Source: Mactra quadrangularis (taxonomy: Eukaryota; Mollusca; Bivalvia; Venerida; Mactridae). Taken from it: a DNA stretch of 64,000 nt. The notes under the pieces are model-generated. The model ran no database searches and had not been told where the DNA came from. It was given only the letters and a program-made list of their open reading frames with translations. Location of the stretch: positions 34,649,231 to 34,713,230 of the forward strand of contig CM046307.1 of assembly GCA_025267735.1 (NCBI GenBank). The letters are read 5' to 3'. Shown piece by piece: positions 23,044-37,096 of the stretch (positions are counted from its first letter, which is position 1; every line of letters begins with the position of its first letter). The position numbers and the translations under genes are program-made.

Positions 23044-24046
23044 GCGTAGAAGAAAGAAGAAGATGACACAGACTTCCGACCAAATGAAAGATCAACGACA
23101 ACCCAAGGTACGTTAATTTCTTGTGTTTGATTTTTCGTATTCTTATGTATTGAGTATGATTTTCTGCTGGTTACGAGCAAGTCGACGCAGTTGTTTTAAC
23201 TTATTTGGCTGTGACCAGTGCACCTAACTCAGCTTTCCTGGACACTTATCTGTTTAACCAGTACTTAAGTCACTACCACTTGCATGTTGTTCAAGAGAAG
23301 TCGTACTGTATTTGTTGGGGCAATTTCTTGTAAGGTTATAGCCGCCTGGCCTGGGCGTGATTCAAACCATTATCCCCTGTACCCCCCCCCCAATCGCACC
23401 CCCCCCTTTTGTGATGATTGATTATGTCTTAATGCGAGTTTGTTTTACGGTGTTGTTTATGTTGCGCACTTTCTATTCTAGACCAAGAAGAAGAAAGAAG
23501 AAGATGACACAGACTACCGACCAAATGAAAGATCACCAAAGACCCAAGGTACGTTAATTTCTTGTGTTTGATTTTTCGTATTCTAGGGTATCGAGTATGA
23601 TTTTCGGCTGGTTACGAGCAAGTTGACGCAGTTGTTTTAACTTATTTGGCTGTGACCAGTGCACCTAACTCAGCTTTCCTGGACACTTTTCTATTTAACC
23701 AGTACTTTTGTCACTACCACTTGCGTGTTGTTCAAGAGGAGTTGTACTGTATTTGTTGCGCCCATTTTATGTAAGGTTATAGCCGCCTGCCCTGGGCGTG
23801 ATTCGAACCAGTGTCCCCTGTACCCCCACCAATTGTGATGATTGATTATGTCTTTATGTGAGTTTGTTTTACGGTGTTGTTTATGTTGCGCACTTTTCTA
23901 TTCTAGACCAAGAAGAAGAACGAAGAAAGAAGAAGATGACACAGACTGAAGAGGATCCCCTGGTACAGAGAAGTATGACCCTTTTTTAATTATATTTTTT
24001 CTACTGTTTTTATATTATCCTAACCTTGTTTGTTCTCTGTTTCTAG
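23044..24046 (+). repeat. Unit U23
   Basis: C-tracts 10/8; private G to T at 23370. Confidence 0.95.
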
Positions 24047-25050
24047 GCGTAGAAGAAAGAAGAAGATGACACAGACTTCCGACCAAATGAAAGATCAACG
24101 ACAACCCAAGGTACGTTAATTTCTTGTGTTTGATTTTTCGTATTCTTATGTATTGAGTATGATTTTCTGCTGGTTACGAGCAAGTCGACGCAGTTGTTTT
24201 AACTTATTTGGCTGTGACCAGTGCACCTAACTCAGCTTTCCTGGACACTTATCTGTTTAACCAGTACTTAAGTCACTACCACTTGCATGTTGTTCAAGAG
24301 AAGTCGTACTGTATTTGTTGGGGCAATTTCTTGTAAGGTTATAGCCGCCTGGCCTGGGCGTGATTCAAACCAGTATCCCCTGTACCCCCCCCCAATCGCA
24401 CCCCCCCCCTTTTGTGATGATTGATTATGTCTTAATGCGAGTTTGTTTTACGGTGTTGTTTATGTTGCGCACTTTCTATTCTAGACCAAGAAGAAGAAAG
24501 AAGAAGATGACACAGACTACCGACCAAATGAAAGATCACCAAAGACCCAAGGTACGTTAATTTCTTGTGTTTGATTTTTCGTATTCTAGGGTATCGAGTA
24601 TGATTTTCGGCTGGTTACGAGCAAGTTGACGCAGTTGTTTTAACTTATTTGGCTGTGACCAGTGCACCTAACTCAGCTTTCCTGGACACTTTTCTATTTA
24701 ACCAGTACTTTTGTCACTACCACTTGCGTGTTGTTCAAGAGGAGTTGTACTGTATTTGTTGCGCCCATTTTATGTAAGGTTATAGCCGCCTGCCCTGGGC
24801 GTGATTCGAACCAGTGTCCCCTGTACCCCCCACCAATTGTGATGATTGGTTATGTCTTTATGTGAGTTTGTTTTACGGTGTTGTTTATGTTGCGCACTTT
24901 TCTATTCTAGACCAAGAAGAAGAACGAAGAAAGAAGAAGATGACACAGACTGAAGAGGATCCCCTGGTACAGAGAAGTATGACCCTTTTTTAATTATATT
25001 TTTTCTACTGTTTTTATATTATCCTAACCTTGTTTGTTCTCTGTTTCTAG
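24047..25050 (+). repeat. Unit U24
   Basis: C-tracts 9/9; six C at 24826-24831, shared with U18; private A to G at 24849. Confidence 0.95.
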
Positions 25051-26055
25051 GCGTAGAAGAAAGAAGAAGATGACACAGACTTCCGACCAAATGAAAGATC
25101 AACGACAACCCAAGGTACGTTAATTTCTTGTGTTTGATTTTTCGTATTCTTATGTATTGAGTATGATTTTCTGCTGGTTACGAGCAAGTCGACGCAGTTG
25201 TTTTAACTTATTTGGCTGTGACCAGTGCACCTAACTCAGCTTTCCTGGACACTTATCTGTTTAACCAGTACTTAAGTCACTACCACTTGCATGTTGTTCA
25301 AGAGAAGTCGTACTGTATTTGTTGGGGCAATTTCTTGTAAGGTTATAGCCGCCTGGCCTGGGCGTGATTCAAACCAGTATCCCCTGTACCCCCCCCCCAA
25401 TCGCACCCCCCCCCCTTTTGTGATGATTGATTATGTCTTAATGCGAGTTTGTTTTACGGTGTTGTTTATGTTGCGCACTTTCTATTCTAGACCAAGAAGA
25501 AGAAAGAAGAAGATGACACAGACTACCGACCAAATGAAAGATCACCAAAGACCCAAGGTACGTTAATTTCTTGTGTTTGATTTTTCGTATTCTAGGGTAT
25601 CGAGTATGATTTTCGGCTGGTTACGAGCAAGTTGACGCAGTTGTTTTAACTTATTTGGCTGTGACCAGTGCACCTAACTCAGCTTTCCTGGACACTTTTC
25701 TATTTAACCAGTACTTTTGTCACTACCACTTGCGTGTTGTTCAAGAGGAGTTGTACTGTATTTGTTGCGCCCATTTTATGTAAGGTTATAGCCGCCTGCC
25801 CTGGGCGTGATTCGAACCAGTGTCCCCTGTACCCCCACCAATTGTGATGATTGATTATGTCTTTATGTGAGTTTGTTTTACGGTGTTGTTTATGTTGCGC
25901 ACTTTTCTATTCTAGACCAAGAAGAAGAACGAAGAAAGAAGAAGATGACACAGACTGAAGAGGATCCCCTGGTACAGAGAAGTATGACCCTTTTTTAATT
26001 ATATTTTTTCTACTGTTTTTATATTATCCTAACCTTGTTTGTTCTCTGTTTCTAG
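25051..26055 (+). repeat. Unit U25
   Basis: C-tracts 10/10. No diagnostic substitution noticed. Confidence 0.95.
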
Positions 26056-27059
26056 GCGTAGAAGAAAGAAGAAGATGACACAGACTTCCGACCAAATGAA
26101 AGATCAACGACAACCCAAGGTACGTTAATTTCTTGTGTTTGATTTTTCGTATTCTTATGTATTGAGTATGATTTTCTGCTGGTTACGAGCAAGTCGACGC
26201 AGTTGTTTTAACTTATTTGGCTGTGACCAGTGCACCTAACTCAGCTTTCCTGGACACTTATCTGTTTAACCAGTACTTAAGTCACTACCACTTGCATGTT
26301 GTTCAAGAGAAGTCGTACTGTATTTGTTGGGGCAATTTCTTGTAAGGTTATAGCCGCCTGGCCTGGGCGTGATTCAAACCAGTATCCCCTGAACCCCCCC
26401 CCCAATCGCACCCCCCCCCTTTTGTGATGATTGATTATGTCTTAATGCGAGTTTGTTTTACGGTGTTGTTTATGTTGCGCACTTTCTATTCTAGACCAAG
26501 AAGAAGAAAGAAGAAGATGACACAGACTACCGACCAAATGAAAGATCACCAAAGACCCAAGGTACGTTAATTTCTTGTGTTTGATTTTTCGTATTCTAGG
26601 GTATCGAGTATGATTTTCGGCTGGTTACGAGCAAGTTGACGCAGTTGTTTTAACTTATTTGGCTGTGACCAGTGCACCTAACTCAGCTTTCCTGGACACT
26701 TTTCTATTTAACCAGTACTTTTTTCACTACCACTTGCGTGTTGTTCAAGAGGAGTTGTACTGTATTTGTTGCGCCCATTTTATGTAAGGTTATAGCCGCC
26801 TGCCCTGGGCGTGATTCGAACCAGTGTCTCCTGTACCCCCACCAATTGTGATGATTGATTATGTCTTTATGTGAGTTTGTTTTACGGTGTTGTTTATGTT
26901 GCGCACTTTTCTATTCTAGACCAAGAAGAAGAACGAAGAAAGAAGAAGATGACACAGACTGAAGAGGATCCCCTGGTACAGAGAAGTATGACCCTTTTTT
27001 AATTATATTTTTTCTACTGTTTTTATATTATCCTAACCTTGTTTGTTCTCTGTTTCTAG
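26056..27059 (+). repeat. Unit U26
   Basis: Private T to A at 26392 and C to T at 26829; G to T at 26723 (TTCACT), shared with U30, U42 and U59; C-tracts 10/9. Confidence 0.95.
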
Positions 27060-28064
27060 GCGTAGAAGAAAGAAGAAGATGACACAGACTTCCGACCAAA
27101 TGAAAGATCAACGACAACCCAAGGTACGTTAATTTCTTGTGTTTGATTTTTCGTATTCTTATGTATTGAGTATGATTTTCTGCTGGTTACGAGCAAGTCG
27201 ACGCAGTTGTTTTAACTTATTTGGCTGTGACCAGTGCACCTAACTCAGCTTTCCTGGACACTTATCTGTTTAACCAGTACTTAAGTCACTACCACTTGCA
27301 TGTTGTTCAAGAGAAGTCGTACTGTATTTGTTGGGGCAATTTCTTGTAAGGTTATAGCCGCCTGGCCTGGGCGTGATTCAAACCAGTATCCCCTGTACCC
27401 CCCCCCCAATCGCACCCCCCCCCCTTTTGTGATGATTGATTATGTCTTAATGCGAGTTTGTTTTACGGTGTTGTTTATGTTGCGCACTTTCTATTCTAGA
27501 CCAAGAAGAAGAAAGAAGAAGATGACACAGACTACCGACCAAATGAAAGATCACCAAAGACCCAAGGTACGTTAATTTCTTGTGTTTGATTTTTCGTATT
27601 CTAGGGTATCGAGTATGATTTTCGGCTGGTTACGAGCAAGTTGACGCAGTTGTTTTAACTTATTTGGCTGTGACCAGTGCACCTAACTCAGCTTTCCTGG
27701 ACACTTTTCTATTTAACCAGTACTTTTGTCACTACCACTTGCGTGTTGTTCAAGAGGAGTTGTACTGTATTTGTTGCGCCCATTTTATGTAAGGTTATAG
27801 CCGCCTGCCCTGGGCGTGATTCGAACCAGTGTCCCCTGTACCCCCACCAATTGTGATGATTGATTATGTCTTTATGTGAGTTTGTTTTACGGTGTTGTTT
27901 ATGTTGCGCACTTTTCTATTCTAGACCAAGAAGAAGAACGAAGAAAGAAGAAGATGACACAGACTGAAGAGGATCCCCTGGTACAGAGAAGTATGACCCT
28001 TTTTTAATTATATTTTTTCTACTGTTTTTATATTATCCTAACCTTGTTTGTTCTCTGTTTCTAG
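27060..28064 (+). repeat. Unit U27
   Basis: C-tracts 10/10. No diagnostic substitution noticed. Confidence 0.95.
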
Positions 28065-29068
28065 GCGTAGAAGAAAGAAGAAGATGACACAGACTTCCGA
28101 CCAAATGAAAGATCAACGACAACCCAAGGTACGTTAATTTCTTGTGTTTGATTTTTCGTATTCTTATGTATTGAGTATGATTTTCTGCTGGTTACGAGCA
28201 AGTCGACGCAGTTGTTTTAACTTATTTGGCTGTGACCAGTGCACCTAACTCAGCTTTCCTGGACACTTATCTGTTTAACCAGTACTTAAGTCACTACCAC
28301 TTGCATGTTGTTCAAGAGAAGTCGTACTGTATTTGTTGGGGCAATTTCTTGTAAGGTTATAGCCGCCTGGCCTGGGCGTGATTCAAACCAGTATCCCCTG
28401 TACCCCCCCCCCAATCGCACCCCCCCCCTTTTGTGATGATTGATTATGTCTTAATGCGAGTTTGTTTTACGGTGTTGTTTATGTTGTGCACTTTCTATTC
28501 TAGACCAAGAAGAAGAAAGAAGAAGATGACACAGACTACCGACCAAATGAAAGATCACCAAAGACCCAAGGTACGTTAATTTCTTGTGTTTGATTTTTCG
28601 TATTCTAGGGTATCGAGTATGATTTTCGGCTGGTTACGAGCAAGTTGACGCAGTTGTTTTAACTTATTTGGCTGTGACCAGTGCACCTAACTCAGCTTTC
28701 CTGGACACTTTTCTATTTAACCAGTACTTTTGTCACTACCACTTGCGTGTTGTTCAAGAGGAGTTGTACTGTATTTGTTGCGCCCATTTTATGTAAGGTT
28801 ATAGCCGCCTGCCCTGGGCGTGATTCGAACCAGTGTCCCCTGTACCCCCACCAATTGTGATGATTGATTATGTCTTTATGTGAGTTTGTTTTACGGTGTT
28901 GTTTATGTTGCGCACTTTTCTATTCTAGACCAAGAAGAAGAACGAAGAAAGAAGAAGATGACACAGACTGAAGAGGATCCCCTGGTACAGAGAAGTATGA
29001 CCCTTTTTTAATTATATTTTTTCTACTGTTTTTATATTATCCTAACCTTGTTTGTTCTCTGTTTCTAG
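28065..29068 (+). repeat. Unit U28
   Basis: C-tracts 10/9; private C to T at 28487. Confidence 0.95.
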
Positions 29069-30070
29069 GCGTAGAAGAAAGAAGAAGATGACACAGACTT
29101 CCGACCAAATGAAAGATCAACGACAACCCAAGGTACGTTAATTTCTTGTGTTTGATTTTTCGTATTCTTATGTATTGAGTATGATTTTCTGCTGGTTACG
29201 AGCAAGTCGACGCAGTTGTTTTAACTTATTTGGCTGTGACCAGTGCACCTAACTCAGCTTTCCTGGACACTTATCTGTTTAACCAGTACTTAAGTCACTA
29301 CCACTTGCATGTTGTTCAAGAGAAGTCGTACTGTATTTGTTGGGGCAATTTCTTGTAAGGTTATAGCCGCCTGGCCTGGGCGTGATTCAAACCAGTATCC
29401 CCTGTACCCCCCCCCAATCGCACCCCCCCCTTTTGTGATGATTGATTATGTCTTAATGCGAGTTTGTTTTACGGTGTTGTTTATGTTGCGCACTTTCTAT
29501 TCTAGACCAAGAAGAAGAAAGAAGAAGATGACACAGACTACCGACCAAATGAAAGATCACCAAAGACCCAAGGTACGTTAATTTCTTGTGTTTGATTTTT
29601 CGTATTCTAGGGTATCGAGTATGATTTTCGGCTGGTTACGAGCAAGTTGACGCAGTTGTTTTAACTTATTTGGCTGTGACCAGTGCACCTAACTCAGCTT
29701 TCCTGGACACTTTTCTATTTAACCAGTACTTTTGTCACTACCACTTGCGTGTTGTTCAAGAGGAGTTGTACTGTATTTGTTGCGCCCATTTTATGTAAGG
29801 TTATAGCCGCCTGCCCTGGGCGTGATTCGAACCAGTGTCCCCTGTACCCCCACCAATTGTGATGATTGATTATGTCTTTATGTGAGTTTGTTTTACGGTG
29901 TTGTTTATGTTGCGCACTTTTCTATTCTAGACCAAGAAGAAGAACGAAGAAAGAAGAAGATGACACAGACTGAAGAGGATCCCCTGGTACAGAGAAGTAT
30001 GACCCTTTTTTAATTATATTTTTTCTACTGTTTTTATATTATCCTAACCTTGTTTGTTCTCTGTTTCTAG
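29069..30070 (+). repeat. Unit U29
   Basis: C-tracts 9/8. No diagnostic substitution noticed. Confidence 0.95.
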
Positions 30071-31073
30071 GCGTAGAAGAAAGAAGAAGATGACACAGAC
30101 TTCCGACCAAATGAAAGATCAACGACAACCCAAGGTACGTTAATTTCTTGTGTTTGATTTTTCGTATTCTTATGTATTGAGTATGATTTTCTGCTGGTTA
30201 CGAGCAAGTCGACGCAGTTGTTTTAACTTATTTGGCTGTGACCAGTGCACCTAACTCAGCTTTCCTGGACACTTATCTGTTTAACCAGTACTTAAGTCAC
30301 TACCACTTGCATGTTGTTCAAGAGAAGTCGTACTGTATTTGTTGGGGCAATTTCTTGTAAGGTTATAGCCGCCTGGCCTGGGCGTGATTCAAACCAGTAT
30401 CCCCTGTACCCCCCCCCAATCGCACCCCCCCCCTTTTGTGATGATTGATTATGTCTTAATGCGAGTTTGTTTTACGGTGTTGTTTATGTTGCGCACTTTC
30501 TATTCTAGACCAAGAAGAAGAAAGAAGAAGATGACACAGACTACCGACCAAATGAAAGATCACCAAAGACCCAAGGTACGTTAATTTCTTGTGTTTGATT
30601 TTTCGTATTCTAGGGTATCGAGTATGATTTTCGGCTGGTTACGAGCAAGTTGACGCAGTTGTTTTAACTTATTTGGCTGTGACCAGTGCACCTAACTCAG
30701 CTTTCCTGGACACTTTTCTATTTAACCAGTACTTTTTTCACTACCACTTGCGTGTTGTTCAAGAGGAGTTGTACTGTATTTGTTGCGCCCATTTTATGTA
30801 AGGTTATAGCCGCCTGCCCTGGGCGTGATTCGAACCAGTGTCCCCTGTACCCCCACCAATTGTGATGATTGATTATGTCTTTATGTGAGTTTGTTTTACG
30901 GTGTTGTTTATGTTGCGCACTTTTCTATTCTAGACCAAGAAGAAGAACGAAGAAAGAAGAAGATGACACAGACTGAAGAGGATCCCCTGGTACAGAGAAG
31001 TATGACCCTTTTTTAATTATATTTTTTCTACTGTTTTTATATTATCCTAACCTTGTTTGTTCTCTGTTTCTAG
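30071..31073 (+). repeat. Unit U30
   Basis: C-tracts 9/9; TTCACT variant at 30737. First member of the five-unit cassette. Confidence 0.95.
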
Positions 31074-32075
31074 GCGTAGAAGAAAGAAGAAGATGACACA
31101 GACTTCCGACCAAATGAAAGATCAACGACAACCCAAGGTACGTTAATTTCTTGTGTTTGATTTTTCGTATTCTTATGTATTGAGTATGATTTTCTGCTGG
31201 TTACGAGCAAGTCGACGCAGTTGTTTTAACTTATTTGGCTGTGACCAGTGCACCTAACTCAGCTTTCCTGGACACTTATCTGTTTAACCAGTACTTAAGT
31301 CACTACCACTTGCATGTTGTTCAAGTGAAGTCGTACTGTATTTGTTGGGGCAATTTCTTGTAAGGTTATAGCCGCCTGGCCTGGGCGTGATTCAAACCAG
31401 TATCCCCTGTACCCCCCCCCAATCGCACCCCCCCCTTTTGTGATGATTGATTATGTCTTAATGCGAGTTTGTTTTACGGTGTTGTTTATGTTGCGCACTT
31501 TCTATTCTAGACCAAGAAGAAGAAAGAAGAAGATGACACAGACTACCGACCAAATGAAAGATCACCAAAGACCCAAGGTACGTTAATTTCTTGTGTTTGA
31601 TTTTTCGTATTCTAGGGTATCGAGTATGATTTTCGGCTGGTTACGAGCAAGTTGACGCAGTTGTTTTAACTTATTTGGCTGTGACCAGTGCACCTAACTC
31701 AGCTTTCCTGGACACTTTTCTATTTAACCAGAACTTTTGTCACTACCACTTGCGTGTTGTTCAAGAGGAGTTGTACTGTATTTGTTGCGCCCATTTTATG
31801 TAAGGTTATAGCCGCCTGCCCTGGGCGTGATTCGAACCAGTGTCCCCTGTACCCCCACCAATTGTGATGATTGATTATGTCTTTATGTGAGTTTGTTTTA
31901 CGGTGTTGTTTATGTTGCGCACTTTTCTATTCTAGACCAAGAAGAAGAACGAAGAAAGAAGAAGATGACACAGACTGAAGAGGATCCCCTGGTACAGAGA
32001 AGTATGACCCTTTTTTAATTATATTTTTTCTACTGTTTTTATATTATCCTAACCTTGTTTGTTCTCTGTTTCTAG
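31074..32075 (+). repeat. Unit U31
   Basis: C-tracts 9/8; private A to T at 31326; T to A at 31732 (CAGAACT), shared only with U47. Confidence 0.95.
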
Positions 32076-33081
32076 GCGTAGAAGAAAGAAGAAGATGACA
32101 CAGACTTCCGACCAAATGAAAGATCAACGACAACCCAAGGTACGTTAATTTCTTGTGTTTGATTTTTCGTATTCTTATGTATTGAGTATGATTTTCTGCT
32201 GGTTACGAGCAAGTCGACGCAGTTGTTTTAACTTATTTGGCTGTGACCAGTGCACCTAACTCAGCTTTCCTGGACACTTATCTGTTTAACCAGTACTTAA
32301 GTCACTACCACTTGCATGTTGTTCAAGAGAAGTCGTACTGTATTTGTTGGGGCAATTTCTTGTAAGGTTATAGCCGCCTGGCCTGGGCGTGATTCAAACC
32401 AGTATCCCCTGTACCCCCCCCCAATCGCACCCCCCCCCCCCTTTTGTGATGATTGATTATGTCTTAATGCGAGTTTGTTTTACGGTGTTGTTTATGTTGC
32501 GCACTTTCTATTCTAGACCAAGAAGAAGAAAGAAGAAGATGACACAGACTACCGACCAAATGAAAGATCACCAAAGACCCAAGGTACGTTAATTTCTTGT
32601 GTTTGATTTTTCGTATTCTAGGGTATCGAGTATGATTTTCGGCTGGTTACGAGCAAGTTGACGCAGTTGTTTTAACTTATTTGGCTGTGACCAGTGCACC
32701 TAACTCAGCTTTCCTGGACACTTTTCTATTTAACCAGTACTTTTGTCACTACCACTTGCGTGTTGTTCAAGAGGAGTTGTACTGTATTTGTTGCGCCCAT
32801 TTTATGTAAGGTTATAGCCGCCTGCCCTGGGCGTGATTCGAACCAGTGTCCCCTGTACCCCCACCAATTGTGATGATTGATTATGTCTTTATGTGAGTTT
32901 GTTTTACGGTGTTGTTTATGTTGCGCACTTTTCTATTCTAGACCAAGAAGAAGAACGAAGAAAGAAGAAGATGACACAGACTGAAGAGGATCCCCTGGTA
33001 CAGAGAAGTATGACCCTTTTTTAATTATATTTTTTCTACTGTTTTTATATTATCCTAACCTTGTTTGTTCTCTGTTTCTAG
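32076..33081 (+). repeat. Unit U32
   Basis: C-tracts 9/12. Corresponds to U48 (9/10). Confidence 0.95.
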
Positions 33082-34084
33082 GCGTAGAAGAAAGAAGAAG
33101 ATGACACAGACTTCCGACCAAATGAAAGATCAACGACAACCCAAGGTACGTTAATTTCTTGTGTTTGATTTTTCGTATTCTTATGTATTGAGTATGATTT
33201 TCTGCTGGTTACGAGCATGTCGACGCAGTTGTTTTAACTTATTTGGCTGTGACCAGTGCACCTAACTCAGCTTTCCTGGACACTTATCTGTTTAACCAGT
33301 ACTTAAGTCACTACCACTTGCATGTTGTTCAAGAGAAGTCGTACTGTATTTGTTGGGGCAATTTCTTGTAAGGTTATAGCCGCCTGGCCTGGGCGTGATT
33401 CAAACCAGTATCCCCTGTACCCCCCCCCAATCGCACCCCCCCCCTTTTGTGATGATTGATTATGTCTTAATGCGAGTTTGTTTTACGGTGTTGTTTATGT
33501 TGCGCACTTTCTATTCTAGACCAAGAAGAAGAAAGAAGAAGATGACACAGACTACCGACCAAATGAAAGATCACCAAAGACCCAAGGTACGTTAATTTCT
33601 TGTGTTTGATTTTTCGTATTCTAGGGTATCGAGTATGATTTTCGGCTGGTTACGAGCAAGTTGACGCAGTTGTTTTAACTTATTTGGCTGTGACCAGTGC
33701 ACCTAACTCAGCTTTCCTGGACACTTTTCTATTTAACCAGTACTTTTGTCACTACCACTTGCGTGTTGTTCAAGAGGAGTTGTACTGTATTTGTTGCGCC
33801 CATTTTATGTAAGGTTATAGCCGCCTGCCCTGGGCGTGATTCGAACCAGTGTCCCCTGTACCCCCACCAATTGTGATGATTGATTATGTCTTTATGTGAG
33901 TTTGTTTTACGGTGTTGTTTATGTTGCGCACTTTTCTATTCTAGACCAAGAAGAAGAACGAAGAAAGAAGAAGATGACACAGACTGAAGAGGATCCCCTG
34001 GTACAGAGAAGTATGACCCTTTTTTAATTATATTTTTTCTACTGTTTTTATATTATCCTAACCTTGTTTGTTCTCTGTTTCTAG
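33082..34084 (+). repeat. Unit U33
   Basis: AGCATG at 33218; C-tracts 9/9. Corresponds to U49. Confidence 0.95.
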
Positions 34085-35087
34085 GCGTAGAAGAAAGAAG
34101 AAGATGACACAGACTTCCGACCAAATGAAAGATCAACGACAACCCAAGGTACGTTAATTTCTTGTGTTTGATTTTTCGTATTCTTATGTATTGAGTATGA
34201 TTTTCTGCTGGTTACGAGCAAGTCGACGCAGTTGTTTTAACTTATTTGGCTGTGACCAGTGCACCTAACTCAGCTTTCCTGGACACTTATCTGTTTAACC
34301 AGTACTTAAGTCACTACCACTTGCATGTTGTTCAAGAGAAGTCGTACTGTATTTGTTGGGGCAATTTCTTGTAAGGTTATAGCCGCCTGGCCTGGGCGTG
34401 ATTCAAACCAGTATCCCCTGTACCCCCCCCCCAATCGCACCCCCCCCCTTTTGTGATGATTGATTATGTCTTAATGCGAGTTTGTTTTACGGTGTTGTTT
34501 ATGTTGCGCACTTTCTATTCTAGACCAAGAAGAAGAAAGAAGAAGATGACACAGACTACCGACCAAATGAAAGATCACCAAAGACCCAAGGTACGTTAAT
34601 TTCTTGTGTTTGATTTTTCGTATTCTAGGGTATCGAGTATGATTTTCGGCTGGTTACGAGCAAGTTGACGCAGTTGTTTTAACTTATTTGGCTGTGACCA
34701 GTGCACCTAACTCAGCTTTCCTGGACACTTTTCTATTTAACCAGTACTTTTGTCATACCACTTGCGTGTTGTTCAAGAGGAGTTGTACTGTATTTGTTGC
34801 GCCCATTTTATGTAAGGTTATAGCCGCCTGCCCTGGGCGTGATTCGAACCAGTGTACCCTGTACCCCCACCAATTGTGATGATTGATTATGTCTTTATGT
34901 GAGTTTGTTTTACGGTGTTGTTTATGTTGCGCACTTTTCTATTCTAGACCAAGAAGAAGAACGAAGAAAGAAGAAGATGACACAGACTGAAGAGGATCCC
35001 CTGGTACAGAGAAGTATGACCCTTTTTTAATTATATTTTTTCTACTGTTTTTATATTATCCTAACCTTGTTTGTTCTCTGTTTCTAG
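34085..35087 (+). repeat. Unit U34
   Basis: C-tracts 10/9; 1-bp deletion near 34755 (GTCATACC); C to A at 34856. Both changes recur in U46, U50 and U63. Confidence 0.95.
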
Positions 35088-36093
35088 GCGTAGAAGAAAG
35101 AAGAAGATGACACAGACTTCCGACCAAATGAAAGATCAACGACAACCCAAGGTACGTTAATTTCTTGTGTTTGATTTTTCGTATTCTTATGTATTGAGTA
35201 TGATTTTCTGCTGGTTACGAGCAAGTCGACGCAGTTGTTTTAACTTATTTGGCTGTGACCAGTGCACCTAACTCAGCTTTCCTGGACACTTATCTGTTTA
35301 ACCAGTACTTAAGTCACTACCACTTGCATGTTGTTCAAGAGAAGTCGTACTGTATTTGTTGGGGCAATTTCTTGTAAGGTTATAGCCGCCTGGCCTGGGC
35401 GTGATTCAAACCAGTATCCCCTGTACCCCCCCCCCCCAATCGCACCCCCCCCCTTTTGTGATGATTGATTATGTCTTAATGCGAGTTTGTTTTACGGTGT
35501 TGTTTATGTTGCGCACTTTCTATTCTAGACCAAGAAGAAGAAAGAAGAAGATGACACAGACTACCGACCAAATGAAATATCACCAAAGACCCAAGGTACG
35601 TTAATTTCTTGTGTTTGATTTTTCGTATTCTAGGGTATCGAGTATGATTTTCGGCTGGTTACGAGCAAGTTGACGCAGTTGTTTTAACTTATTTGGCTGT
35701 GACCAGTGCACCTAACTCAGCTTTCCTGGACACTTTTCTATTTAACCAGTACTTTTGTCACTACCACTTGCGTGTTGTTCAAGAGGAGTTGTACTGTATT
35801 TGTTGCGCCCATTTTATGTAAGGTTATAGCCGCCTGCCCTGGGCGTGATTCGAACCAGTGTCCCCTGTACCCCCACCAATTGTGATGATTGATTATGTCT
35901 TTATGTGAGTTTGTTTTACGGTGTTGTTTATGTTGCGCACTTTTCTATTCTAGACCAAGAAGAAGAACGAAGAAAGAAGAAGATGACACAGACTGAAGAG
36001 GATCCCCTGGTACAGAGAAGTATGACCCTTTTTTAATTATATTTTTTCTACTGTTTTTATATTATCCTAACCTTGTTTGTTCTCTGTTTCTAG
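35088..36093 (+). repeat. Unit U35
   Basis: C-tracts 12/9, identical to U51; private G to T at 35578 in block B. Confidence 0.95.
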
Positions 36094-37096
36094 GCGTAGA
36101 AGAAAGAAGAAGATGACACAGACTTCCGACCAAATGAAAGATCAACGACAACCCAAGGTACGTTAATTTCTTGTGTTTGATTTTTCGTATTCTTATGTAT
36201 TGAGTATGATTTTCTGCTGGTTACGAGCAAGTCGACGCAGTTGTTTTAACTTATTTGGCTGTGACCAGTGCACCTAACTCAGCTTTCCTGGACACTTATC
36301 TGTTTAACCAGTACTTAAGTCACTACCACTTGCATGTTGTTCAAGAGAAGTCGTACTGTATTTGTTGGGGCAATTTCTTGTAAGGTTATAGCCGCCTGGC
36401 CTGGGCGTGATTCAAACCAGTATCCCCTGTACCCCCCCCCCCAATCGCACCCCCCCTTTTGTGATGATTGATTATGTCTTAATGCGAGTTTGTTTTACGG
36501 TGTTGTTTATGTTGCGCACTTTCTATTCTAGACCAAGAAGAAGAAAGAAGAAGATGACACAGACTACCGACCAAATGAAAGATCACCAAAGACCCAAGGT
36601 ACGTTAATTTCTTGTGTTTGATTTTTCGTATTCTAGGGTATCGAGTATGATTTTCGGCTGGTTACGAGCAAGTTGACGCAGTTGTTTTAACTTATTTGGC
36701 TGTGACCAGTGCACCTAACTCAGCTTTCCTGGACACTTTTCTATTTAACCAGTACTTTTGTCACTACCACTTGCGTGTTGTTCAAGAGGAGTTGTACTGT
36801 ATTTGTTGCGCCCATTTTATGTAAGGTTATAGCCGCCTGCCCTGGGCGTGATTCGAACCAGTGTCCCCTGTACCCCCACCAATTGTGATGATTGATTATG
36901 TCTTTATGTGAGTTTGTTTTACGGTGTTGTTTATGTTGCGCACTTTTCTATTCTAGACCAAGAAGAAGAACGAAGAAAGAAGAAGATGACACAGACTGAA
37001 GAGGATCCCCTGGTACAGAGAAGTATGACCCTTTTTTAATTATATTTTTTCTACTGTTTTTATATTATCCTAACCTTGTTTGTTCTCTGTTTCTAT
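36094..37096 (+). repeat. Unit U36
   Basis: C-tracts 11/7 (U52 is 12/7). The AG closing its intron C is AT at 37095-37096. Confidence 0.95.
37095..37096 (+). other. Lost first acceptor of block A (AG to AT), between U36 and U37
   Basis: TTTCTAG is TTTCTAT here. The second AG, four bases further in GCGTAG, is intact, so block A could still be joined from that site. Confidence 0.75.

Noticed and set aside
34688..34879. 63-codon open frame repeated in U34, U46, U50 and U63
   Set aside because: It exists only because of the 1-bp deletion in intron B shared by these duplicated units. Its recurrence reflects block duplication, not selection.
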